A stretch of 64,000 nt of DNA from Litomosoides sigmodontis (lineage: Eukaryota; Nematoda; Chromadorea; Rhabditida; Onchocercidae). The stretch lies in assembly GCA_963070105.1 (NCBI GenBank), contig OY718805.1, positions 4,274,001 through 4,338,000 on the forward strand. The letters run 5' to 3'. Under the pieces are notes generated by a model. That model was not told where the DNA came from. It saw only the letters and a list, made by a program, of their open reading frames with translations, and made no database searches. The translations under genes and the position numbers were made by a program. Positions 1-11,800 of this stretch are shown here, piece by piece. Position 1 is the stretch's first letter, and every line of letters begins with the position of its first letter.

Positions 1-2670
1 GAGGTGCAAGCACTAAAAACATTACAAATTTAATAAAAGAAAAATCAAAGTGAGGAATTATTTTGGTCTTGTATGGAAGCAATATACCTTGCTGAGGAAT
101 TTGCGCATCAATTTGATTTTCTTGTATCTGAAAAGGATATGGAAAGTTTTGCGTATTGTAAAGACTTTCTTTTAAAATTTCTAACAAAACTACTGTATCA
201 AAGTTCGAAACAAAACGTAACAAAAAATTTAGCTAATATAATGTTTGTAAAGTGACCTAAAACGAAAAATGAGTTAAATTTCTGCTTAATGAGTCAACAA
301 CTTCAGTTGTAACGCTTCCGCTAATTCAATTTGATTTTTTCCGTTTTTTAATTACTTATTACCACTTCATCATTCTGGGCAAAAACAAAAACGGATTTGC
401 TCAGCATGCGTGAGTTTATTCATAAACGTTGCGAATCTACAATTTTCATCGCTGTACGACAGCGTGGGTTCACTTTTCAGAAATGTAATCTTTCATACAT
501 CCACAATTCTATGTTTGCTTCCAACCAACCTGTGCATCGACATATGAATTCCTTTGGAGGTACAATAGAACAATACAAAGAAATCGGATCAATAAATTCA
601 TCCTGAAATTGAGAATAACGAATTTTTGCTGGCAAAAAAATATGCGAAAAGAGTTCGTATTTCAAAACATCAATTCAAAAACCGGTAATTATGGGAAAGT
701 TCGAAAATTTTCCAAAAAGAAATTAAATAATGCAATCAAAACAACAGATTAATCAATCGCAAATAAATTAAAGATTCATTTGAACTGCTAACAGAGCATT
801 TTATAAGCAAAATGTTACGCAAAAAAAATCTCTCGAGGATAGAAGAAATAGGTGGAGCATCTGATAATCAGAAGATCAACACTCATATGGAATAACCAAC
901 TCATACGAATTTAAAGCTACAACATATGAGCGCTATATGAAATGGAAAGAATAAAGTTTGAGTAAAATAACATTTGGTAATTCTAATCAATAATTTATGC
1001 AAGCTCAAACTTCACTGCTTGCAACCATAATCTAGATTTTGTTTGCATCGAGCAGTGAAAAGCCTCATTTGCAAGTTATCAGTTTTCATATGAATTCATC
1101 TTTCAAGATTATAACATTTTAAAATTTTGTCCTGCAAAAGAGACACGTCATTGATACCACCTAGCATCCCTCCATTAAAATGTCGATTCATAAAAGTGCT
1201 CAAATTAAAAATGTCAACCAAAACATTGGCAGCGTTCGGGAAAACAAATGCATTGACATACGTCCACTTATTTCACATTTTTAATATAAAAAAATTTTTA
1301 CACTGTCGAAGCAGCAATATTTCAAAAAACTTTTGACTTATGAAAGCGCACTTAACACAATCAATAAGTCGACGTAAGTATCGAAGTGTAAGATGAATAC
1401 TTCGAGATAAGCGGAAAAACCAGAAGCGTGTTTTTTTCAGAGAAGCGGCGAATGTGAACAGAAAAAACGATGTCATCAGCCGTCTGAGTTTTCATTCGGT
1501 AATCAATCCGCTACAAAAAAACCGCTAAATCACTAAACAGGTCAGTTGATTCAATAAGAAACAAAACAAACAGTTATCGAAAAAAAAAACCAATGCCTGG
1601 CCACCACAACTTTAGGTTAGCCGCTTCCTATCCTGAAATATACAACATGCCAATTAGGGCAATAGCCAGTGCCATGGATGAGTTAACAAGTGAAAAGTTT
1701 GCCATGAGATGAGACATGGGAGCCTAAACATATCATAATTGGACAGTCAATAATCTTGCAATTAAATTTGCTGCTGCATGATATCTTAACTAATCGGTCA
1801 GAATCCAGCTCAGATGAAGTCTCAAACTTGCATCCTGATTTGTTGTAAACTTTAAATAAGTCAATTTTTTTGTGATTGCTTCAAGTCCACTGTGTTACAA
1901 AGTTTTAGATGCAATCATCGGTACTCGAGAACGTCACCATGAATATACATCTGAAATTGACAAAATGAAAACCAACGAAATTACCCAAAAGTCAATCGAG
2001 GTAGCTCAAACTATTCTGCCAGTAAATAGATAGTCGTCAAGTACAATACTAGAAAGTATGCAACAATGAAGCTGAGCAAATTTTTAATGCATTTCTTACC
2101 TTCCTTACCTTCACTTGAATGATTTAATTCACGTAAATCACTGATTGGTAAATTACTTGCCTGGTCAAGCGGTGACGAAGAGGTACACTGCGTGACCAGT
2201 TGCTTTTCTCATAAGTTCGAAAGCTTAATTAAATTACTAAAATTTGCAAAAATTTGAGGATTACCATCTTGGATATGTAATAAAGTTCTGCTGACAAGTC
2301 AGTACTTGAAGTATTCACTCCCAAACGAAAAATAAACATAAACGGTTATCAAATTCCGGAGCATATTTCAGCATCTATCCTGAAATAGAAATATAAAACC
2401 AAGTAGAGAATTCAGTAGCGCCGAAGCGATGTGTTTTCTCTTCCACTATCGAAAGATAGCTCAAGCCTTAATTATCCATAAAAATCAAATCTATTAATTT
2501 TTGAAAAAGTTAGAAAAGTGTTATCAACTGATTTATTCGTTTAGAAGACAAGAAAAGCATTTCAAATCCTAAGAACTAAACAAAATATTAAAGGGAACAC
2601 CAACAAATGAGAGTAATTAATACCGAAAAGTATGTAAATATGGGAATTACCATGATCATACCAATTCCAG
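1..2670. other. Gene-sparse left edge
   Basis: No open stretch here has convincing splice sites or protein character. The small open frames are AT-rich and low in information. It may be intergenic DNA or a long intron of a plus-strand gene whose exons appear further right. Confidence 0.5.
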
Positions 2671-2779
2671 GAAGCAGTACGACAAAAAACGACACATCAA
2701 CTCGACACACCTAGTCCACCGTCATCAACACGTCAACCAACTAACCAAACCAGTTTTGCTAAAATTTTAAGTGACACGT
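2671..2779 (+). CDS. Possible orphan 3' exon
   Basis: A consensus acceptor (AATTCCAG) precedes an open stretch reading EAVRQKTTHQLD, then a Ser/Thr/Pro/Asn/Gln-rich part (TPSPPSSTRQPTNQTSFAK), ending at TAG. The composition looks coding and unlike the flanking AT-rich DNA, but no partner exon was identified and no domain is recognised. It could be the end of a plus-strand gene or a chance frame. Confidence 0.25.
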
Positions 2780-4191
2780 AGGAAGGGTTCGGGTAAAGTG
2801 ACATCTTCACTATTACAGCCACTTTTTCAATCCAAGTAATTCATTGCTGCTGTCTATCTAACTTTGTTATTAGCTAGGATGAGTGAAATTCAGCGAGCCA
2901 CTGACTTACATTATCATTTCTGATATCATTAGTCCAACTACCATCATTCTAGCACCACAAACTTGAGACTGCTAATTTGAGTGCCTTCAATTCCGCTACA
3001 TTTCAGTGGCCATCTATTCAACCTGTTAGTTTAATGGAGGCTAACGTGTCTTTTTCATCTGACGTCTCATCCACCACTTCAGTGCTTCTAATGAACAGGC
3101 TATTTCTGTGACACGTAATGTCACGAGCACGCACTTCATCAAGATAAATATCATCAAACGTGGCATCCCAGTAATGTTACGTCTTTTTTCAAGGAATGTG
3201 AATGCAAAGTTGAGTTTCCCAATAAGTGTACTGAAATCGGAGATGTCACAAAAGGATGGATTGAGCAAGTAAGCAAAATATGCTAACAAGCGGAATTGGT
3301 TAGTTGTTGCATTAGCGGACCCGATGCGATATGTTTACTTATTTCAGATTTAATTTGTAAGGAAGCAGTGTAAAATTGAATTGTTAATTATTCCATCTTT
3401 TCACTGATAGACAGTTTGCTAACGCGAGTGAAATTTTTAATTTAAAAATTTGATTAATGAAAAACCAAAAATTACAAAAACCAAAAATTTATTGTTCTGT
3501 TGTAAAAATGCAACGACATGTGTGCTAAATCATTTGGCATTGTTAAAAGCACACAATGAAATGAATGGTGAAGTATGACTGCAAAGCAATTTTAATACAA
3601 ACATATCCTATCGTCGATCCCTTCCATTGATAACTATTTTTTGGGAAATCATTTTATGAATGAAAGAAATGGAACTTTGGCTCTTTACAGACTACCCCTT
3701 TGTTGTAACCCACAAAAGCCTGTCAAATTTGAATATAAATACCAGTTGGCTCCCTTGCGATATCTTACTCTGGCAGATAGAAGCTGTCAACAGGACGTTC
3801 GATTCAAACTCGTTCTCCTCTACTCTACTCATTATCATTGGTCTTAATTGAAAATCACTAGGATATGTGTGGGAGTAGGAGTGGGGAACTCACTTGCACC
3901 TCCACTTGTCCTGTTGAAATTATCTCAGTGATAGCTCAGACTAGGCTGCCATCCCTCATTTCATAGGTTAGTCTGATGAAGAAAGATCGCGAGTGTGCAA
4001 CACTGATAACAGTTATTGCTAGTAATTATTGCAGTGTCACTGTAAAGCATGCATTTGGCGTTGACGTTAGCCGTTGGCGTCCTCCTCGTCATTCAAGTTC
4101 AATCGCAAATACCGGTAAGGACGAGTCTCTGTCTGCTTCCATCCCTCACATTTTAGAGCACTGATGAACCGTAAACATTGGAGTGTTTCAG

Positions 4192-4527
4192 GATGTGTGT
4201 CAAATGCACATTAAGTCATTCCTTAGTTACATTCAACAAGCGGCTGAGTCCATCGACAAAGAGAAGCATTCCGAGTTATACACTAAGGTGTCTATGTTAG
4301 CTAAGACGGTCGGCGACTTTATTGAGAGGAAAACGGCTCAAAAGACGGGCGCAGTTGGTATCTCTGAGAAGTGCAAGGAAGCGAGAAAGAAGTTTGCTAT
4401 GGAACTGTCATCGGTTCACAAAGAAATGAAGGAAGCTAACGATAGCGCACTTAGCGATGCTGTTGAACACATCGACCTGGCTATCCAATTCATGCAAAAG
4501 ATGGAGGACTTAAGGGGTTTGAATTGA
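4192..4527 (+). CDS. 3' exon of a small helical protein, function unknown
   Basis: An open exon of 111 residues plus stop follows a perfect acceptor (GTGTTTCAG). The protein is rich in Lys, Glu, Ala and Met in a spacing typical of amphipathic helices (for example SELYTKVSMLAKTVGDF and VEHIDLAIQFMQKMED). There is one Cys near its start and one in the middle, and no transmembrane segment. A poly(A) signal AATAAA lies at 4612-4617, 85 bases after the stop, which supports a true gene end. Codon use is richer in G and C at third positions than the surroundings. The upstream exon is not certain: an ATG at 3976 could splice to it through an ACT|GTAAAG donor near 4041 in matching phase, but that leader is not clearly a signal peptide. 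Small helical secreted proteins are common in nematodes, but no family is recognised. Confidence 0.55.
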   Translation, partial: DVCQMHIKSFLSYIQQAAESIDKEKHSELYTKVSMLAKTVGDFIERKTAQKTGAVGISEKCKEARKKFAMELSSVHKEMKEANDSALSDAVEHIDLAIQFMQKMEDLRGLN

Positions 4528-4611
4528 CTGCATAAGTTTTTGTGATAAGAAATTGTAAACATGCCCTTAACGATATATTCCTCATCGTCATAGGAAGGTT
4601 ATTTTTAACTG

Positions 4612-4617
4612 AATAAA
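4612..4617 (+). terminator. Poly(A) signal AATAAA
   Basis: AATAAA lies 85 bases beyond the TGA of the helical-protein exon, in a run of T- and A-rich sequence. Confidence 0.5.
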
Positions 4618-5151
4618 ATTTCAATTTCAATCTTTCTATAGACAACCCTTTTGTTGTGATTTACAAATTATCATCACATTTCAATTGCAATACTGTTCAA
4701 TTGTGGCAAAAAAGTAATTAGCATCGGGACTATCATCACGAGATTTTGCTACATACCCTGCTTTACTGTTACGCTATCAGTATATTCTTGAATATTTGCA
4801 AGCGTTGGGAAGGAGAATTGTTGAGAAGCTTCAAAATGACGTATAACTTCATTCTTTTATATTCATTCAAATTCTCAATCAGGTGCAGCTTCTTTGATAA
4901 TTAAATAAATTCCGTGCACTCCGTCACTGCGATGTATGACTAAATATATCGCAATAGATTTGTAGAGATCTCGCACAAAGAACCGTCTATGTCCATGACT
5001 TTAGGTGAAATGGGATATACCTGAGGTATGGAAATGTTGCAGTGAAAGGGAAATTTTGTGTTGGGAAATGATAAGCAATGATGGGTAAGTATATCTATCG
5101 CGTTGGGACGTCGATTCTCTTCGCTGCAACGCGTTGCAACCTATTTTACAA

Positions 5152-5281
5152 GTGGTGGCACATGGAAGTTTGAATGGAATGCCAGTTGAGGGACCCGAAA
5201 GTGTCTTCCGCAGCATTAGCCAATTTGCGCAACATCGTCGCTCACGTGTGCAAGTTGAAAGTGCAAACACCTTCAGTGTGT
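5152..5281 (+). CDS. Possible orphan 3' exon
   Basis: An open frame that may begin at CTATTTTACAAG| or earlier (open from 5089) ends at TAG. It reads VVAHGSLNGMPVEGPESVF, then a Gln/Arg/Ser-rich end (SQFAQHRRSRVQVESANTF). Composition is clearly more protein-like than the flanks. No domain or partner exon is recognised, and the acceptor is weak. Confidence 0.3.
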
Positions 5282-5335
5282 AGAAATTTTACTTCAGGAA
5301 AACGCTGGAAAAAAGTAAGAGAGGCATGAGCAGCT

Positions 5336-5357
5336 CAGGCTCAGGCTCAGGCTCATG
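5336..5357. repeat. Short GGCTCA hexamer repeat
   Basis: Three to four tandem copies of GGCTCA (with one AGCTCA variant) just downstream of the orphan exon. Looks like simple slippage. Confidence 0.6.
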
Positions 5358-6195
5358 ATAGGGATATTTTGCAGGAGTCACTGGTGCCGCAGAGAAGAAA
5401 CGTTTAACATAATTTATTAAAGTATTATAATTACACATTCTGCTGATATGGCACACGCAGTGTGACTACTCAATGTAAATAACTTCCAAACATTTTCTCA
5501 TTCTCGTCGATTTGCTGCGATGGAAGAAACTGTAAGAGTTACTACTGTCCCTTGCAACTTGTCGATCGATTATGAAATACTCCAGCGATAATCGATCCTT
5601 GCATTTCCTCTTCGGTATTTGTCCAATCAAATCAATTTTTACCTAACAGGCATTTTTTCTTCAGAATTTCAAACTTGCTCAGTGGTACCGATTGAGTTTA
5701 GGAAGAGGTATGACTAACTTGAACTGTTTGCGAGGGCGGAATTATTCCAGCGGTCGGGAATGCAGCAAGACGTCTTATGGCATTCGTTTTCAGTGCCCAC
5801 ATCACTGACTTCTTGTAATTGTTGGTGAACGAAAGTATTACCGGTCCAGTAGGTCCGTTTCGAAGTGTCACCTGTTAACTTTCTAAATAACCACAACAAC
5901 TTCAGTTACACATTCTTAGATCAATAATGAGCTATCCGGAGAGGAGCTAAAGTACATTAGGATGTGATGATCTGCGAAGGAACCTGTGAATCAGGGAATG
6001 AAACAAGTCCTTCAACACTGCGTCCTGCATTTCTCTTCCAATCGAATACTTGATGATCCTGAAGTAATCAATAGCATATCAATCGCTAGTCATCAAGTCA
6101 GTTTATGTAATGTAAATGGAATTAAGCAGAATAATTCACCAATTGATTGACATTCATACAACGAATTATTAGGTGAACTGTTGAAAACAAAATTC

Positions 6196-7349
6196 TCATA
6201 AATTAAATTTTCTCCCAACTTCAAACGTCTCTCCGATTGCTGCAGCCAACACTAAACTTTCAGTGCTTTCAACTTCACTCATTCTACCGCTTTTGGCTGT
6301 TCCTGACGTACGCAACTGCGCCGTTGAATGTGCTGTTGAATTCAGCCTGATAAGATTGCACTGCAAATTATGTATGAAAATTTCGTAATTCATTAACCTC
6401 CAAAATTTTCATTTGCATAAAACTTTCGAGCAGTAAGAAAATCATTTACACTCTCTTTTGAAATTGTTTTAAGACTTTTAAGCGTCGTTTCATCACGTCC
6501 CACCACGCAAGACGTTAGATCTTCAGATGTACGCCCATATTGTGACTGCTTATTTGCGATCCACTCCTTCGAATTTCGTTTCGACTGATTCAACTGTCTT
6601 CTACGTTCGGAACGTGTATTCTTGCAAGGGACATGCTGAAGAAAAAGGAAGGAAAAACGGGTAATGTACTGAGAAAGTACAGAACGTCATACAGTTATAT
6701 CACGTACCAGGTTAGAGGAAAAGTTAAATTTAGGAGAAGAATATTACTCAAACCTTATTGTTGCCATTCGCCATCATACAATAATAAAACAAGAGCATTA
6801 GTGATACTATTTTAATATACGAGTAAGAACTGATGGAAGAAGCGCAAACGGTATCGAAAGCGAATGATAAGCCACAAATAAGCCAGTAGACGATGGTCCA
6901 CTTCTGAATACTGGACGGTTACCGTCCGAGTAAAATTGAGGCCTACACGTTTGCAAAAGTTTCGTCCTTTCCATTGCTAATGCTTGCTACCTTTTCAAGT
7001 ATAAATTTCACGTAATTTAACTCTAACATTCGAGGTGAAGTCAATGCAAAAAAAAAACGAACCTTAATGGTGCTACTTTTGCTATCCGTTTGAAAATAAG
7101 TTAAAATTCCAGGCGGTAAAGTGCACAATACATTACATAAAATAAGCGCATAATTGCCGCTCAATAAATGTATTATTGTAAGTAATAATAAAGTAACGAA
7201 GAGATTGCTACGATAAAAATGTTCCGCGATGTTCGTCACGTCTACAAGTACAGTGAAACAAATGGCAGAATCGATTACGCTTAGAATGACAAAGATCAAG
7301 TGTGTGGGCGTGATGTTTGAAGAATTACTTCTTCGAAATGTTTGCTTTC
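6196..7349 (-). CDS. 3' part of a multi-pass membrane protein
   Basis: Three minus-strand exons join in phase: 7349-7063, 6635-6398 and 6332-6196 (stop). The first encodes long hydrophobic segments (IFVILSVIDSAICFTVLV; LFVTLLLLTIIHLL; ALILCNVLCTLPPGIL), consistent with about three membrane helices. The last two encode a hydrophilic Lys/Arg/Ser/Thr-rich tail with RSERRRQLNQSKR near its start. Acceptors are CTTCTAG, CTTCAG and TTCAACAG, and donors are AAG|GTTCGT and GGAG|GTTAAT. The 5' part was not found and should lie to the right. The layout of a polytopic core plus soluble C-tail would suit a receptor or channel. I do not recognise the family. Confidence 0.5.
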
Positions 7350-7867
7350 CTAGAAGGACCGACGTGCGCAGATTTATTTGTTTATTCTCTCATTCATCTA
7401 TTCTACTACTTCAGACGCATAGATGAGCAAGAAATGACAGTATTTTACATCTGCGGTATTTCACGTCGACGAATTTCTCTCGTGACGACGACGTTGCCGT
7501 AACGTCGGCGACAGCAGCCATAAGAAGGAATAAAGAACAATGACACCTTTAAGTTGCTATCATTCTTTTTATTTAAACAGATTGATCAAATGCAAATTGC
7601 GCAAATTGCCAATGAAGAAAACTGGGCGCCACTTTAACGCATCAAAACTTTCCTCACTTGCGAGAAAGATCAATGGTCGAAGAGGTCGGAAATAAGTAGA
7701 AAGAGGAAAATACAGAGAGCCTCATCCTACAGAAATTTTCATGTGCACTAAGTACGTCACTTCCGTACAGTTCACTTTTGCTTCCTTCGTAACATAAAAG
7801 GTCGAAATTACACTTACTGCAAGTAATAGGATTTGCATTTTAGATAAGTAACACAGGAAAGATCAGA

Positions 7868-7972
7868 TCAATCTTTTCGAGATCGACGCCGACCTGAATT
7901 GTTGTCTTCTGCTCTCTCGACGACTCGGTTTTTGGGCTGTTTAAACTCGAACAGAAAGTCAGCGTGGATAAA
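7868..7972 (-). CDS. Possible orphan 3' exon, charged tail
   Basis: A minus-strand frame after the acceptor GATGACAG encodes FIHADFLFEFKQPKNRVVE, then a charged end GRRRSRKD before TGA. The frame is open upstream to about 8015, so the true 5' limit is unclear. An adjacent open stretch ends near 8245 with a good acceptor (GCATTACAG) and could belong to the same gene. The opposite strand is also open over part of it, so orientation is not certain. Confidence 0.25.
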   Translation of the reverse strand, partial: FIHADFLFEFKQPKNRVVERAEDNNSGRRRSRKD

Positions 7973-8765
7973 ACTGTCATCATTGTGATGAAATTTAATG
8001 GAACGAATCGAGGCAAACAGTATTATGTGTGATCATCAATGAAATGATACCAATCGGTCGTGCGTGCGTCATATAAGTGACCAACGCAATTTTCAGAGTG
8101 ATGAAACAGACGTGTGGTGTTTGTAAATAGTTGACCAGCAAAAAATAGTATGTTGGTTTTATAAGTGTTTAATTCCATTACCTGAGTTACACATTTACTG
8201 CTAGAGTAATACTTAAGTAAACATCCAGAAGTTCTGTAATGCAAACGATATTGAAAAACATTAAAAGAAATTTAAATTTACAATTTACATTTTAAAATGC
8301 TATTCAATGATGTGCTGAGATCGATTTTTGATGGAAGACATGATGGGAATACGTCACGTATGAACGCGATTTATGTTGAACAATCGAATGAATAAGTCTT
8401 ATGTAGTCCTATCACTTCAGTACAATCGTTGCTAACCGTTGTTACTTCATCAAAAATTGGGAAGATTTTAGAAAAGTGATCTTTTTCGTTTTCTGGAAGT
8501 TCAAATTATCCGAACCATAAACAGCTAACAGTTGATGAAATGAGCAAATTAAAGGCGTAATTAACGATTGCAAAAATTAGAGAAATAATCCGTTAATTTC
8601 AATCACATTTACATCTAGGTTTTAAATTTTAAATTTGAAAGTTACCGATTTGAAAATGTTCGATATGAGTAAGAGCAATTTAAGGAAAAGCAATCGATAC
8701 ACATTTCCAAAATTCACAGAGATTTTTAATTCTAATTCAAACCATAATCGAAAAAGCAATTTAAA

Positions 8766-8771
8766 TTTATT
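8766..8771 (-). terminator. Poly(A) signal for PPP4R4
   Basis: AATAAA on the minus strand, about 36 bases after the PPP4R4 stop codon. Confidence 0.55.
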
Positions 8772-8806
8772 TGAAATGTAAACGTGTTGATCGTTACACA
8801 TAGCGT

Positions 8807-11800
8807 TCAATTAATACTTTCCACTTTTATTGTCAAATGACTCGGTGTTCTCGCAATATTTGAAAAGCTACGGACTTTGATGAGGCCTTGACCAAACGAC
8901 ATGACAGAATCAGTGGACTGTGATTTTTGAGTTAGACCACTTTTTCCGTTTAATGATGAAACCGAACGAGACATAGCGGTAGAGGTTGCTGAGGAACGAC
9001 GTGCTTTCAATGATGGTACTAAAACGGATTCATTTTTCACTGCATGACGTGAGTGAGTACCTTTACACCGAAAAAAAGCTCAGCGTGATTTTAAATTCAT
9101 TTTTAGTTTGATAAAAAGACAGATAAACGAACGATTTGTTTTATCAGCACTCGAACCGGTTGGAGGCTTTGCAGCTGAAGTTGGCGAATTTCGACGACTT
9201 GTCGATAGACGAGATTTCGCCGTCAATTCAGTACTGCTTCTCCGAATTGCTGGCGGTAAAGTGCTTTTAGCTGTCGTTCCTGTCGGTGCTGTTGCTGCTC
9301 TGTGCTTCGCTTCTGCTGAAATTTCGGAGGAAATTTGAGAAATTCAATTAATCTCTCAGATGACAATGTAAAAGAAAATGAAAATTATTATTCAGAGAAA
9401 TGCTTAGCTAACCGAGGAAAACCAGCAACACTTACAAAATCTGATATTTTGTGACGTTGCCAATGGAAGCCGCGATTTTCGATCTTCCACTGTACTTTTC
9501 AAACTGCGTGGCATCGGACTTGGACTACGCTGTGTAACAGTAACTTGTGGTTGCGGTCGGACAATAGCCGTTTTGGGACGTTGCACGTGCATACGCCAAC
9601 GGCTCCGATCCAAACGATCAACGTTATTGCCACTGCAAATTAAATTTTTTAAAAATGTTCAATTACTTTTATCCGACTGTCATCATATCTGACAGGTGTC
9701 TTGGTGCAACTGTCACCAATATCAGTCTAAGCAACTAATTATCTCTAAATATAAGTCATCGCTTGCAAAAACATACCTGAACTTTTCTTCATTGTGATGC
9801 TCTTCTGAAGCTTTCTTCTCTTCTCCTTGCACAACTGCTTCCCTCTCACTCCAAATTTCATCCTCAGCTTTTTCCTTCGATTCGTCCCACTTATCGCTCT
9901 TGTTTCGGGTCTCAGTTCGTGACAATTCGCATGCATACTGAAAGTACAAGGAAAAACAAATTGAAATATGAAGAATTTTGATAAGTGAAAGTTCGGAAAA
10001 GGCACGTATGCGCAGTTGTTCACTACAAATGCGTACCGTTTGAATTAATTGTCGTGTTGATAAGTTTTGCTCTTTGGTAAGCAATTCACGAATAATTCCT
10101 TCGATCCGTTGTAAGATCTCCTCATCTTCAGGTAAATACAAATTTGCTTTGATTTTTGGAAGCATATGACACAACTGCAACCTACAAAACTACTTCACGT
10201 CAGTCACATTTGTAGTTCGTTAAAATTTTTCAAAAATTTAAAAAGTTTAACTTAATCAATAACACTTAAACAAGAACAAACCCAACTGGAAGAGCTTAAT
10301 CGCTGCAAGAAATGTGTGTGAAATGAAAAGTTATTTCAATTAAGCATTCACCGAAAGAAATTGAGTATTCACCCGTAGTTACTCTATTAAATATCACTTT
10401 GTCCATTGAAGTGATAAGAAAATATTGCACAAAAATGAAATGTATGGTAGAATGCTAAAATTATTGCGCGATTTTTCAAAGCAATTTTTAGGATCAAAAA
10501 TCAGCAAAAATTAAGCAAATCGAAATTAACGTAAATATATCATTTCAATAAGCGGAATTGGTTAATTTGACGTGAACAACAACCTAATGCTTGGCACTTT
10601 ATCGTTTGTCATTGCCAAAATTGAAGCCAAAAAATGTGCGTGGAAAAATCTGCGACTGAAATTAGCGATGAGTTCCGGAATGATGTCCAGAAATAATCGA
10701 CGTCGATGACAGTTCTGATGCCTCGCGACTGCTGTAGCTTCATTTCTTTTTAAATTTAAAAATTTACTAGCTAGGTCGATTACACAAGGAAAAAGAAAGG
10801 TAAAATTAAACAAATCTCTGTTACTTGCAAAAAAATCCAATTTAGCATTAATTTGAGAAATTGAATTACAGTGAATAAAGAAGTTAATGACTGATTGGCG
10901 TTCATCTTCGCAGGGATTTTCTCGCATAAACAGGAGAAGTGTAACTGAAGCTGCGATCCGGCATGGAATCGCTCGCTGAAATTTACTGAAAATCAAAATA
11001 ACAAAATTGAAGATCATTCGAGTTTTGCTGATTGCACTGCGGAATACCGGAAGAGCTTAATCGCTCGTAGATATACAAGCATTGCAGCGGAAATAAGTGG
11101 AAAGATGATTTGCAGAATTTCAACCCAATCTTGTTTAACTTTGCTCAATCTTGAGGACAGTAATTCAGTGCAATTTAAATGACATTTTGAAAAGTCAATA
11201 TTAAAATTAAGTTTTAATCTGAAGCAAAAAATTAATTTTAACTGAAATTTTTTATTCAAAGAGAAAACTTACCGTCGTTAGCACCTCTTGCTTGAGCATT
11301 GGAATAAAGGAGATGAAGAGTTCCTTAACGGGAATTAAATATCGTAGTACAACAATATTTTTAAGGTATGAGTGTTGCGTCCGCCAGGAACTGGTCTTAC
11401 GTATTAATCGATTACAACCCATTATTATGTGATCCAATTGTAATCTGCTTATTTTCTGAAATTATTTTCACATAACGATAAATGTGAAAGGCTCGTTTCA
11501 TTCACATTAGGGTTTATCAAACGCTATTTGAATATCAATTTGAAAACATACAATTTCATCAATTTATGAAGGCTTTAAAATTAAATAAAAATTGTTTTAG
11601 AATTGACAGCTTCCAGGTTATTCTCAAATCATCGTAAAATGCTCACACAGTCACTTTGCTGGGAAACACATTTGTAGAGTACCGGAAGAATTTGATCAAG
11701 GTTACCCATCAAATGTCCGACAACTTCAGCAGGACTTCCACGAATTAGCTCAAAAAATGGTGGTAAGAGCGCTGGCTCATTAGGCAGTAATTTCACAACC

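Noticed and set aside
10562..11017. 151-codon minus-strand frame read as one exon
   Set aside because: It is two PPP4R4 exons with an open intron between them; homology and phase support splicing.
11014..11259. Minus-strand frame between two PPP4R4 exons
   Set aside because: The flanking exons join directly in phase and match the family without it, so it is intron.
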